A stretch of DNA of 64,000 nucleotides from contig JAHBYF010000003.1 in the NCBI GenBank assembly GCA_019636095.1, positions 434,001-498,000 on the forward strand, in the 5' to 3' direction. Shown here one piece after another: positions 16,463 to 25,299 of the stretch (the first letter of the stretch is position 1; each line of letters opens with the position of its first letter). The DNA is from Hyphomonadaceae bacterium. Lineage in GTDB: Bacteria; Pseudomonadota; Alphaproteobacteria; Caulobacterales; Aquidulcibacteraceae. A model generated the notes under the pieces. The model ran no database searches. It saw only the letters and a program-made list of their open reading frames with translations, and was not told the origin of the DNA. Both the position numbers and the translations under genes were made by a program.

Positions 16463-18655
16463 TTAGCTCTTCGAGAAATCGTACGTCGGATACGAATAAT
16501 AACCGGGCGCGCGGCGGTCGAGCCCATTGAGCGCGACGCCCCTGATGTTGGCGCCAGCATCACTCAATTGCTGAAGCGCGGCTCGCACGGCGCGCATCGG
16601 CGTCTTCTGCCAGCGTGAAACGAGCACTACAGCATCCGCCTTCGCCGCAGCGACGCGCGTCTCGGCGACAGCAAGCACCGGCGCGCAGTCGAGGACGATG
16701 AGATCGAACGAGCCCCGAAGTTCCGCAATCAGGCGGCTCATATCCTCGGCGCCAAAAATCTCTTTCGGCGTGAAACCTGAGCCGCTGACCGGCAGCACGC
16801 ACATGCCGCTCGCTTCGTCCAAATAGATGGCCTGGCGCCAGGTGGTCTCGCCGGAGAGAACTTGCAGCAGCCCCACATCAGGCTCGATATCCAGCACTTC
16901 CTTCACCGACCGGCGACGGAGGTCGCAATCAATCAGAAGCACGCGTTGTCCCGACAGCGCAGAGACCCGCGCCAGGCAGAGAGACACAGTGGTCTTGCCC
17001 TCGTTCGGTAGCGCCGAAGTGATTGCAACCACTTGCGTTTTGGGCTGGCCGGCAGCGAACAGAATTGTGGTCCGCAAGACCCGGAAGGCCTCGGTGAACG
17101 CCGACATTTGGCGTTCGATCATGTAAGCGGCCGGATGTTGAGAGGCCGTCGGCGACTGACGCAACTCGCGGCGGCGCACCTGTGGAATACTCGCCAGGGC
17201 TGGCGCGCCGGTCTTGCGCTCGACATCGTCAGAGCTGGCGAAGCCATCATCGAGGGCCTCAGCCAAGAACGCCCCTGCAAGCCCAAGCCCAAGCGCCAAG
17301 GCAAAGGACATCACGAACGAGATCGACAGGCGCGGCGAGCTTTTTTCGTTGGGGGTCGCCGCGGCGGATATCATTTCTGCGGGCGCCGTATTGATCGTGC
17401 CCTGATCGGCAAATTCGTGCGCGCGCTGCAGGAACGTCTCATAGACGGTTCGGGCGGCGGCGGCCTCTCGCTCTAGCTCTCTCAGGCGAACCATCTCGGG
17501 CCCGCCGCCGGCGAGTTCGTGGCGCAGCGCGTCCAATTGGCCCTGGGCCTGCGTGACCCTTGCCGCCGCGATATCAACGTCATTGCGCATCCCGGCCTGA
17601 ATGCGGCGCGTCTCGGCCGCTATTTGACTCCGGATATCAGCAAGTTCGGCGCGGACGTTGGCGATCGCGGGGTGAGCTTCGCCATAGCGGTTCTGAAAAT
17701 CAGCCAGTTGGCGCGCGACAGTCGCCTCCTGCGAGCGCAGCTGAGTGATCACGACAGAGTTCAGCACCGACGCGACGGTGTCCGCCGAGCCACCTGAGTT
17801 CAGGAGATCCTGCAACTGTGAATACCGCGCCTGGCGCTCAGCCTGATCAGCCCGGGCTTGGTTCAGGACGTTCTGAGCATCCGTGATCTGCTGCTCAATC
17901 AACAACGCACCTTGCGTCGACACCAAACCAGTGCTGGCGCGGTATTGCTCGACGGCGCTTTCCTTCGCTTCGACATCAGACCGCAGCTCCGCCAAACGCG
18001 CTGACAACCAGGTGTTCGCCCGCGCGGCGCTTTCGATGCGCGCTTCGATTTGATAACGCTGAAATAATTCCACCAAGTGGTTGGCCATCTCGGCCGCACG
18101 CTCAGGATTCTGAGAGGTCGCGGACACCTCAGCGGCATAGGTCAAGCCGCGGCGACGAACTGTGATCGCGCCACCCACGGCCTTCACGACCGCTTGATGG
18201 GCTTCCGCGCGATAGGCGACCGCCGCGGGGCTCTGATCGGTCGGCAGCGGAGCGTCCGGATCGTCCAGCGCACCGTTCCACTCAGGGTCGTTCATCAAGC
18301 CCAGCGAATCCACTAGGCGACCCGTCAGCATGTTCGAGCGGAGAACTTCCAGCTGAGAATCCACGACTGGCGCGGTGGGCGGTTGGTTCGCACGGCCATT
18401 CGGGTCTTGCGGTCCGGGCAACTGTTCGCCGCCGCCGCTCATCATTACGAGCGCAGTCGCGCTGTACTGAGGCGGTTGGATCATGAACAGGGTAAAGGCG
18501 AGGACAAACGCGACCGCTCCGATGCCCGCAATGAGCATCCAGCGCCGCATCAGGAAGGCGAAAATCCACTTCAGGCTGAACGTGCCAAGCTCGCCACCGT
18601 CCTCGGGTGGGAGATTCATCTCACCCGTGGGCTTGCGAATAGCGATGACGTTCAT
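16463..18655 (-). CDS. Full-length Wzz/BY-kinase polysaccharide tyrosine autokinase
   Basis: 730 aa. Order: TM1 near residues 28-55, a Wzz periplasmic domain with long coiled coils, TM2 near 440-465, then a cytoplasmic BY-kinase domain. That domain has Walker A (SALPNEGKTT), Walker A' (LLIDCDLRRR) and Walker B (LIVLDCAPVL), and a Tyr-rich tail (YYSYPTYDF). It sets chain length and drives export by phosphorylation cycles. AAGGAA lies about 8 nt before the ATG. It is close in sequence to the truncated gene at 1-1159, so the locus holds at least two active copies. Confidence 0.95.
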   Translation of the reverse strand: MNVIAIRKPTGEMNLPPEDGGELGTFSLKWIFAFLMRRWMLIAGIGAVAFVLAFTLFMIQPPQYSATALVMMSGGGEQLPGPQDPNGRANQPPTAPVVDSQLEVLRSNMLTGRLVDSLGLMNDPEWNGALDDPDAPLPTDQSPAAVAYRAEAHQAVVKAVGGAITVRRRGLTYAAEVSATSQNPERAAEMANHLVELFQRYQIEARIESAARANTWLSARLAELRSDVEAKESAVEQYRASTGLVSTQGALLIEQQITDAQNVLNQARADQAERQARYSQLQDLLNSGGSADTVASVLNSVVITQLRSQEATVARQLADFQNRYGEAHPAIANVRAELADIRSQIAAETRRIQAGMRNDVDIAAARVTQAQGQLDALRHELAGGGPEMVRLRELEREAAAARTVYETFLQRAHEFADQGTINTAPAEMISAAATPNEKSSPRLSISFVMSFALALGLGLAGAFLAEALDDGFASSDDVERKTGAPALASIPQVRRRELRQSPTASQHPAAYMIERQMSAFTEAFRVLRTTILFAAGQPKTQVVAITSALPNEGKTTVSLCLARVSALSGQRVLLIDCDLRRRSVKEVLDIEPDVGLLQVLSGETTWRQAIYLDEASGMCVLPVSGSGFTPKEIFGAEDMSRLIAELRGSFDLIVLDCAPVLAVAETRVAAAKADAVVLVSRWQKTPMRAVRAALQQLSDAGANIRGVALNGLDRRAPGYYSYPTYDFSKS

Positions 18656-19170
18656 TTTGACGTTCCTTGCCCGCGCAATTCTCGGCGCGGTCCCGCTTTC
18701 GAAAGCAATTACTCCGCCAGCCCCAAAACGTTAGCACGTCTTAGTTTGGCACACAGGCGCAGAGCTCAAAATTGGCGTCCCCTCTTGGCGAAAACGCCGT
18801 CGGTGTCGCTTTTGCGTCGCGGACAAGTGGAGTGCGATCGCCAGCGTTCAGACCTCGAATGAGGTCGTCGCGATACGCTTTTCTCCCGGCGCGTGAGTCT
18901 CAAAGCAGTCTTGATGCTTGCCGCACCACTTTTTGAATTCGCCTCTTTGGGGAATTCGTACTACACTTGCTCACAAGCGCGGACGTGGCTGAACGCCCCG
19001 AAGGTGCGATGAGCGAATGAGCGGGAACTTCAAAGAAGGCGCTGCGTTACCCCCAGGATCGACTGAAAATTGTCCGAAATTTAACTCAGCAAAAACAATC
19101 ATTCTGGCCCATCAACTTCCGGGATATCCCCGGCTCTTCTCGCCAAGAGCCTAAGTCTGGCGAAGTCTGA
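18656..19170. other. 515-bp divergent intergenic region
   Basis: No gene seen. It lies between the autokinase (minus) and a small membrane gene (plus), so it probably holds both promoters. Near the plus gene is a perfect inverted repeat GGCTCTT/AAGAGCC (19132-19138, 19145-19151), and next to it an imperfect palindrome CCGGGATATCCCCGG (19119-19133). These may be operators. Confidence 0.45.
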
Positions 19171-19380
19171 TTGAGCAAGCGGGAAAAGAACTTGGCTTAC
19201 ATGGTTCCCCAGGCGCAGGCAGCGGTGAGCGAGGCGGAGGTGAGAGTCACCGCTGCGCCGCGCTCGACCCAGAAAAGGTGGCCGATGGCGCTCTCAATTT
19301 GGGCGGCAATTGGCGTCGCGCTGGCCATGTGGACGGGGATCATTTGGCTTATCAGCGGTGTGATCGGAATATTCTCCTAG
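19171..19380 (+). CDS. Small single-pass membrane protein
   Basis: Up to 69 aa. A polar N-terminal half is followed by one strong membrane helix (IWAAIGVALAMWTGIIWLIS). The start is uncertain: TTG at 19171, TTG at 19192 (GGGAA 7 nt upstream) or ATG at 19201. No family recognised. It lies in the polysaccharide locus, before the GT2 gene. Confidence 0.55.
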   Translation: MSKREKNLAYMVPQAQAAVSEAEVRVTAAPRSTQKRWPMALSIWAAIGVALAMWTGIIWLISGVIGIFS

Positions 19381-19475
19381 TTCGGCTCGCTGGCCGCGGC
19401 GAATTCTGACGGCCTAACTATTGCTCTGGCAGGTAGTAAATCGCGCCGTCCGTCCGGGACGCTTGGGCCCCGCCA

Positions 19476-20486
19476 ATGTCGACAGCCTCCCCTAACCAGA
19501 TGCCGCTCGTGGCGGTGATCACGCCATGCTACAACGGCGAGAGGCATGTCGAAGCCGCGATCAAGGCCGTTCAAGCTCAGACCTATAGACCGCTCGTCCA
19601 CTGCATCGTCGACAACGCCAGCACCGACGGCACCGCCGAGATCATCGCACGCTACGCTAGCGCGGACGTGCCAATCGTCACCATACGCAATCCGGAAACA
19701 ATCACCTTCCAGCAGAACTCGAACAAAGTCGCATCGCTGATCCCAGCCGAAGCGACGCACTTTCGGATGCTCCACGCCGACGACACCATGCCGGCAAACG
19801 CCATCGCCGACATGATGGACGCGGCTCTCTCCGACGAGACCATCATCATGGTCGCCGGCATCGAAAAGATGAACGGCGTCCTCCGCCCACATTACTTCCC
19901 GCCGGAATGCACTGTTTTCGAGGCCAACAACATGCTGGCCCGCTGGATGTCGGATGAAGCCCATATTCCGACCGCGCACGTACTATTTCGTGCAGACGTC
20001 ATGCGAAAGGATGAAGACTTCTACCCCAACGACATCGTCGAGTGTTACATCGCCGCTGTCTGCCGCACACTTTCGAGAGGCAAGCGCGCCGCCTTCGTGC
20101 ACAAATATATTGCCGACACTATTCGCCACAAAGACTCAGGTTCGCTGGTCTTTACGCTGGCGCCCAAAGTGAAGGCGGTTATCTGGGAGAAGCTGCTCTT
20201 TATCGAGCGCTACGGCCCAGCTTCACTTTCAAACACCGAGTACAAGCGAGTGCTCAATCGCTTCTTGCGGGTGTTCTATCGGCGCATTCTCTTTTGGGCG
20301 ATCTCTGGATCTGGCGCCATTGCCAAACGCGACCTCGAACGCCTCGCTTCACGCGGCCACAGACCGAGTGTTTTCGATTTCATCGCGTCTGTCTTAGTGT
20401 GGCCGTACTATCTGTTCTTGAAGCGCGTGAAGCGGCCATACGAGCCGCCGCGCTGGCCGACCGACGCAACGACTGCGGCGAGCTAG
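19476..20486 (+). CDS. Family 2 glycosyltransferase
   Basis: 336 aa. GT-A fold: AVITPCYNGERHVEAAIKAV at the N-terminus, the nucleotide-binding VDNASTDGT, and an ADD acid motif (HADDTM) near residue 100. The C-terminal region is basic with hydrophobic stretches, suggesting membrane association. It adds one sugar to the lipid-linked repeat unit; donor and linkage unknown. Its stop overlaps the convergent pyruvyl transferase gene by 4 bp. Confidence 0.9.
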   Translation: MSTASPNQMPLVAVITPCYNGERHVEAAIKAVQAQTYRPLVHCIVDNASTDGTAEIIARYASADVPIVTIRNPETITFQQNSNKVASLIPAEATHFRMLHADDTMPANAIADMMDAALSDETIIMVAGIEKMNGVLRPHYFPPECTVFEANNMLARWMSDEAHIPTAHVLFRADVMRKDEDFYPNDIVECYIAAVCRTLSRGKRAAFVHKYIADTIRHKDSGSLVFTLAPKVKAVIWEKLLFIERYGPASLSNTEYKRVLNRFLRVFYRRILFWAISGSGAIAKRDLERLASRGHRPSVFDFIASVLVWPYYLFLKRVKRPYEPPRWPTDATTAAS

Positions 20487-21640
20487 GCGCGAAAATCCAG
20501 CCTCTTTAGCGCGGCGATAAGCTTCGCTTTCATCGCCGCCACTCTCTCGCGCACTTGCGTCGCATACCCCTCGCGGCCTGCAATCATTTTTTCAACCTGC
20601 TGCGTCAGTAGGTCGAAGTTAACATTATCCAGGTCTTGGCAAAACTCATCGAGCCCAACGTCAGCCATCAGCGCGTCGCTCTTGGGGCCATAGCTCAGGG
20701 CGATCAGCGGTCGCCCCATCTTTAGCGCCGCGATCTGCACGTGATAGCGCGAGGCAATGACCAAGTCCGTTTCGCCGATAATCGCCATAGCGTCATGAAT
20801 AGAGGTCGCATCAGCTTCACAGGGCGTGAGCACCTTTTGCTTGAGTCGCGCGTCGACATCACGTGCAGCGCCGACATCAGCGGGCGTTTGCCCTATGATC
20901 ATCCGCACCCCGTAACCGCGCGCCTGCAGCCATTCGATCAGGCGCACATGCAAGGCGATGTATGTATCGTAAACTCCAGCGCTGCTGTGCCAACCGTGGT
21001 AGGTCATCATGCCGACGCCTACGACCAAGGGCGCGTCCGCAGGACGGGCGGCATCCGCTGGCGACAGCAGAAACGCTAGGTCTGGAACTACGCCGTCCGT
21101 CGGGCCGTCCACCCCCAGCCGCTTCATGAACTGATACGAATCTTCATCTCGGTAGAGCCGTTGGCGCGCCAACGACCCGGCGAACTTCATCATCTCGCGC
21201 CCAATCGGATTGACGATGGGGCCCGCACCGACGCTGATGAAGCGCCACTCAACGCCTTTTATGCGCGCGGCCAAGCACCAGCGCAGCAGCACGCTGGGCC
21301 AACCAAGCGGCGTGTCGCGAAAGTCGTCGAAAACGCCGGTGCCGCCGGAAAGTATGACGTCATATTGGTTCAGCAGTTTCAGCGTACGCGCCCAATTGCG
21401 CCAAGTGCTTGGCTGACGCAGCATCAGCGTATCAAGCTTGCGCCAGATGCCCTGCGGCCTCGGCGCAGCGATGCCAACAGCCTTTACCTGGAAACGTGCT
21501 TCGGTCGGCTCGGGCTTGCTGCAGATCGCCGAGATCTCCGCCTCCGGCATCTCGGCGCGCAAGAAATCGCGCAACGCCTCAAACGATGCATCGTTGCCGA
21601 AATTGCCGGTCCCATAACCGCCGAAGATGCCAATGCGCAT
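20483..21640 (-). CDS. Polysaccharide pyruvyl transferase family protein
   Basis: 385 aa from the ATG at 21640, whose product opens with MRIGIFGGYGTGNFGNDA. The upstream frame would overlap the GT4 gene, so it is rejected. Other family features are LSGGTGVFDD and the late IASRYHVQIAALKMGRPLIA block. Members add pyruvate ketals from phosphoenolpyruvate to sugars, giving negative charge. It lies 5 nt after the GT4 gene in one operon. Confidence 0.87.
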   Translation of the reverse strand: MRIGIFGGYGTGNFGNDASFEALRDFLRAEMPEAEISAICSKPEPTEARFQVKAVGIAAPRPQGIWRKLDTLMLRQPSTWRNWARTLKLLNQYDVILSGGTGVFDDFRDTPLGWPSVLLRWCLAARIKGVEWRFISVGAGPIVNPIGREMMKFAGSLARQRLYRDEDSYQFMKRLGVDGPTDGVVPDLAFLLSPADAARPADAPLVVGVGMMTYHGWHSSAGVYDTYIALHVRLIEWLQARGYGVRMIIGQTPADVGAARDVDARLKQKVLTPCEADATSIHDAMAIIGETDLVIASRYHVQIAALKMGRPLIALSYGPKSDALMADVGLDEFCQDLDNVNFDLLTQQVEKMIAGREGYATQVRERVAAMKAKLIAALKRLDFRA

Positions 21641-21645
21641 GGGGA

Positions 21646-22785
21646 TTAGCGCCGCTGTGCCGGCGTCGCATCCATCGCGGCGCGCAAGACATTCCAATAA
21701 CGATCCTTGATCGAAGCGGCGCTGAAGGATTCGGCGCGCTCCCTGCCCTTTTTCCCATACTCTATTCGCTTGTTCGGATCAGCGAGCGCGCGCATCGCCG
21801 TAACCATCGCCGCCATATCGCCAACCGGCGTCAAGATACCGTACTCGGCATAGGTAAGGCCATGAACTGAAGCGCGCGGCTGACCGGCGAGGATTTGAGA
21901 CGGACCAGAGTCGCAATTGGTCGCGATGACCGGTCGTCCGACCGCCATCGCTTCAATCAACGCGTTGGGATATCCCTCCGAATCCGAGGAAAGAATGAAC
22001 ATTTCCGCCGCCGCCATCAACGGGTAAGGATTGGATACAAATCCGGGAAACACGACACGGTCAGCAATTCCAAGTTCGCGCGCCAATGCCTCAAGTGATG
22101 ACCGCGCCTCGCCCTCACCTGCAATGACCAGCTTGCGCCCTTCGCCAGCGACTGCGAACGCGCGCAACAGCATTGGAAAATTCTTCACGCTTACCAGCCG
22201 ACCCGCGGAGAGAATGAACGGACCATCGATTGAGACGGGCAACGTCTCCGCTGCCTGGCGGCGTATCTCCTCAACATCCACTGGATTGGGAATGCTGATA
22301 AGCTTTTCCTGCGGCAGGCCGAAGTTATCACGCAGATCGCGTTCGACGCCGTTAGAGACGGCAATAATCTTGGCCGCTCTCGGATAAATCGTTCGCACAA
22401 CAGTCCGCGTCAGAGCACCGCGCAGTCCTTTGCTCAGATGGTGCGAGGTGTGCGAGCGAGCGCTTATGACGCATGGTGTCCGCGCACTCAGCACAGCGGC
22501 AATATTGGCGCGGGTAAGGAAGCTTAACGAGACATCGGGCTGGAGGTCTGCGTACAACCGACGGACAGCCGCGATGCTCCGAGCGGTCGAAAAGCGACAG
22601 TCGAGGCGATGCACCCTCACCCAGGACGGCGGCGTGTTGTCAGACGACTCTTCGTCGAGCAACCCCAAGTGAATATCGAACTCGTCTCGCTCCGGGACGG
22701 AGTGACGGAGCAGCGTGCACATCACTCTCTCGGCGCCTCCAGCGACGAGAGAGTTAATCAAGAAAAGCGCGCGTTTGCGCTGCAT
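21646..22785 (-). CDS. Family 4 glycosyltransferase
   Basis: About 379 aa. GT-B fold: INSLVAGGAERVM at the N-terminus (donor loop), ILSAGRLVSVKNFPMLLRAF at the start of the second domain, and the E-x7-E motif in SEGYPNALIEAMAVGRPVI. Start options ATG 22785, GTG 22788 and GTG 22794 all follow AAAGGGG. It is the first gene of the pair with the pyruvyl transferase. Retaining transfer to the repeat unit; sugar unknown. Confidence 0.9.
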   Translation of the reverse strand: MQRKRALFLINSLVAGGAERVMCTLLRHSVPERDEFDIHLGLLDEESSDNTPPSWVRVHRLDCRFSTARSIAAVRRLYADLQPDVSLSFLTRANIAAVLSARTPCVISARSHTSHHLSKGLRGALTRTVVRTIYPRAAKIIAVSNGVERDLRDNFGLPQEKLISIPNPVDVEEIRRQAAETLPVSIDGPFILSAGRLVSVKNFPMLLRAFAVAGEGRKLVIAGEGEARSSLEALARELGIADRVVFPGFVSNPYPLMAAAEMFILSSDSEGYPNALIEAMAVGRPVIATNCDSGPSQILAGQPRASVHGLTYAEYGILTPVGDMAAMVTAMRALADPNKRIEYGKKGRERAESFSAASIKDRYWNVLRAAMDATPAQRR

Positions 22786-22932
22786 CACGCCCACTTTCCC
22801 CTTTCAGGTCCGCCGATCGGGTTCTTTACTAGCAAAACCCGATCCACTCCGAGCGCACAAATCTTGCTTCTCATAGACCAGGCGCCCCACAAGTGAAATC
22901 GGGATGCTGCGTCGGCTGGCTGGTTAATCGTC

Positions 22933-24258
22933 ATGATTTCGAATGAACTTGGCGCAACAGCACCGTCGCTTCCCGCCTACCTTCTCTATCCCATAGCGCT
23001 CCTGAGCCTCGTCATCATCTTGTTCGTGATGGCGCGCACGCGCGATCGCTCAGCCGGCTTTGTCATCGGGGCATCCTGGCTCCGCTACGTCATGTCGGCG
23101 TTCCACACCATTACGTTTCGGCCGCTCGTGGCGGGGATGTCCGCCAACGCGCTCGCTTCGATGGGCTTGTTCATTGTTGGGTTGATGAACATCAACCTGC
23201 GCCATCTGCAACTCAGGTACTTGCTTCCGTTCTACGTCCTGATCGCGCTCGCCGTCGTGAGCGCACTCGCCAATGACGGCTTCACGCCGGGCCTCGTTAC
23301 AGTCATCACGAAACACGGATATCTGATTGTAATCGTTCTCGCGACCTATGGCGCGATGAGTCGCGGGCGCGGCGGCGACTTCATGACCGCGATGCTGTGG
23401 ACCTTCTTTCCCGTCTTGATCTGGCAGATGTTGTCGGTCGTGCTCGGCTACGGCAAGATGACGGAAACGGACGTCAACGACATCAGCTATATTGGCGGCT
23501 ACAACCACGAAGCCACCTTCTCGGTCATGCTGGCGACGTGTCTCACGATCGCGTGCTTTGCAACCGGCATCAACCGGCAACTTCGACTGGGAATCGTTCT
23601 GCTGTGCATTGGTGGAGTCGTGCTTGCGAACTATCGAACGACTCTGGTCGCGATCGTGCCGCTGGTACTGATGTTTTTCGCTTCATCGTCGCTCAGCCGC
23701 TTTCCTTGGCGTGATCGGCCCTTTGTTGTGAGCGCTCTCATTGTCATTGGCGCCATAGCGCTTGGCGTTCTGAGCTTGTTCTTTGCGGAGCGATTCAACG
23801 ACGTCACAGTCGCCACGTCAGGCGACGTGAATTTCTTCAAACCTCCGAACGAATACACAGTCGAAGAAGGCCGCCTGCTTTCCGGCCGACCGGCAATTTG
23901 GAGTTCATACATCTACGCTTGGCTTCAGGGTGACCTCACCGATTATGTGATCGGTTTCGGTCCCGAGTCTTGGAACGATGCGTTCCCTCTCTACGCCCAC
24001 AACACGCTGGTGAACTACCTCTACGAATACGGCGTTGTCGGCGTCGTCATCATCTTGTGGGTATGGGGTTCGATGCTTGTCTCGGCACTGAGAGTACGGC
24101 ACCCACAGGCGGGCATCCTCGTTGGCGCACACCTCTGCTACATAGTGCTTAATATGGCGACGATGCCAATGTGGATGGTCGAGGGCAACATCATGTACGG
24201 CCTCATTTGCGGTTACACGCTTTATCTGCTCTCGCTTCAGCGGCAGCCGGTGACGTAA
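22933..24258 (+). CDS. Wzy/O-antigen polymerase-ligase-like membrane protein
   Basis: 441 aa with about 11-12 membrane helices. The large periplasmic loop late in the protein ends in YAHNTLVNYLYEYGVVGVV, the His-containing motif typical of Wzy/WaaL. It polymerises lipid-linked repeat units in the periplasm, working with Wzz-type kinases present here. No Wzx flippase is visible in the window. Confidence 0.88.
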   Translation: MISNELGATAPSLPAYLLYPIALLSLVIILFVMARTRDRSAGFVIGASWLRYVMSAFHTITFRPLVAGMSANALASMGLFIVGLMNINLRHLQLRYLLPFYVLIALAVVSALANDGFTPGLVTVITKHGYLIVIVLATYGAMSRGRGGDFMTAMLWTFFPVLIWQMLSVVLGYGKMTETDVNDISYIGGYNHEATFSVMLATCLTIACFATGINRQLRLGIVLLCIGGVVLANYRTTLVAIVPLVLMFFASSSLSRFPWRDRPFVVSALIVIGAIALGVLSLFFAERFNDVTVATSGDVNFFKPPNEYTVEEGRLLSGRPAIWSSYIYAWLQGDLTDYVIGFGPESWNDAFPLYAHNTLVNYLYEYGVVGVVIILWVWGSMLVSALRVRHPQAGILVGAHLCYIVLNMATMPMWMVEGNIMYGLICGYTLYLLSLQRQPVT

Positions 24259-24275
24259 CCGGGCGCGTGTTTTGC

Positions 24276-25292
24276 ATGGGTGACGCGTCCCGTCGCCACC
24301 GGTGGTCAGTACCAGAAATGCCGAGCGCCAATGATCCGCGTCGCGCGCTGCGACGAAACATCTATGCGGTCCTGCAAATGGCGAAAGCCGCAGCCACGTG
24401 GGCGCCCGGCATCAACGCGATATCGCAGCGGCGCTCTCGCGGCAGCGACAATCATCTGTACTGTTACGCCGTTTGGCTTCGCCACCTCTGCCTTGCACAC
24501 AAGAATGGGCTTTGCACTGCGCCGCCTGAACACGTGGCCGAACTCGGGCCGGGGGATTCCCTCGGCGTCGGGATTGCTGCGCTCATTTCCGGCGCTGAGA
24601 GCTACCGCGCCTTCGATGTCGTCGCGTACGCAAACACCGACCGCAACCTCGCAGTATTCGATGGATTGGTTGATCTCTTCGCGCGGCGCGCGGACATTCC
24701 GGGCGCCGAAGCATTCCCGCGGATGAAGCCGCTGCTTGAGAATTACGCGTTTCCTCACGAGGTGCTAACGGCCGCGCACATGGAACGAAACATGGCGCCC
24801 GCCCGTATCGCTCGCCTGCGGCGTGCGGTCGAAACCGGTGATGCCTCAGTGATCGGCTACACAGCGCCGTGGCGCGGCCAATCATTAGGCGGCGCCGAAA
24901 TCGACATGATCATCTCCCAGGCCGTCCTCGAATATGTCGATGATATCGCCGGTGTACACGCCGAGCTAAGCCACTGGTTGAAGCCAAGCGGCTTTGTTTC
25001 CCACGAAATCGATTTCAAGTGTCACGGTTTTGCCAACGAGTGGGATGGCCATTGGCGGTATTCCAACGCAGTGTGGAAATTCATGAAAGGACGCAGGCTG
25101 TATACGATCAATCGTGAGCCATACTCTGTCCATGAACGCGCACTAACGACCGCTGGAATGCAAATCGTCGGCGCACAATTTCACCCTCAGCCCAGCAATC
25201 TACAGCGCACTGATCTCACGTCTTCGCTGGCGCACCTGACTGAACAGGACCTGACAATCGCGAGCGCTTGCATCCAGGCGCGCAAATTCTAA
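24276..25292 (+). CDS. SAM-dependent methyltransferase of the polysaccharide locus
   Basis: About 338 aa. The SAM-binding motif I (VAELGPGDSLGVG) and a later IISQAVLEYVDD block fit the class I fold. The start is uncertain: ATG 24276 (used) or ATG 24318; earlier starts overlap the polymerase gene. It probably methylates a sugar, or caps a chain to stop growth. Convergent with asnB. Confidence 0.8.
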   Translation: MGDASRRHRWSVPEMPSANDPRRALRRNIYAVLQMAKAAATWAPGINAISQRRSRGSDNHLYCYAVWLRHLCLAHKNGLCTAPPEHVAELGPGDSLGVGIAALISGAESYRAFDVVAYANTDRNLAVFDGLVDLFARRADIPGAEAFPRMKPLLENYAFPHEVLTAAHMERNMAPARIARLRRAVETGDASVIGYTAPWRGQSLGGAEIDMIISQAVLEYVDDIAGVHAELSHWLKPSGFVSHEIDFKCHGFANEWDGHWRYSNAVWKFMKGRRLYTINREPYSVHERALTTAGMQIVGAQFHPQPSNLQRTDLTSSLAHLTEQDLTIASACIQARKF

Positions 25293-25299
25293 GCGCCGG

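Noticed and set aside
24171..24275. Extended start of the methyltransferase inside the polymerase gene
   Set aside because: The extra residues are a frame-shifted shadow of the polymerase C-terminus; later ATGs fit better.
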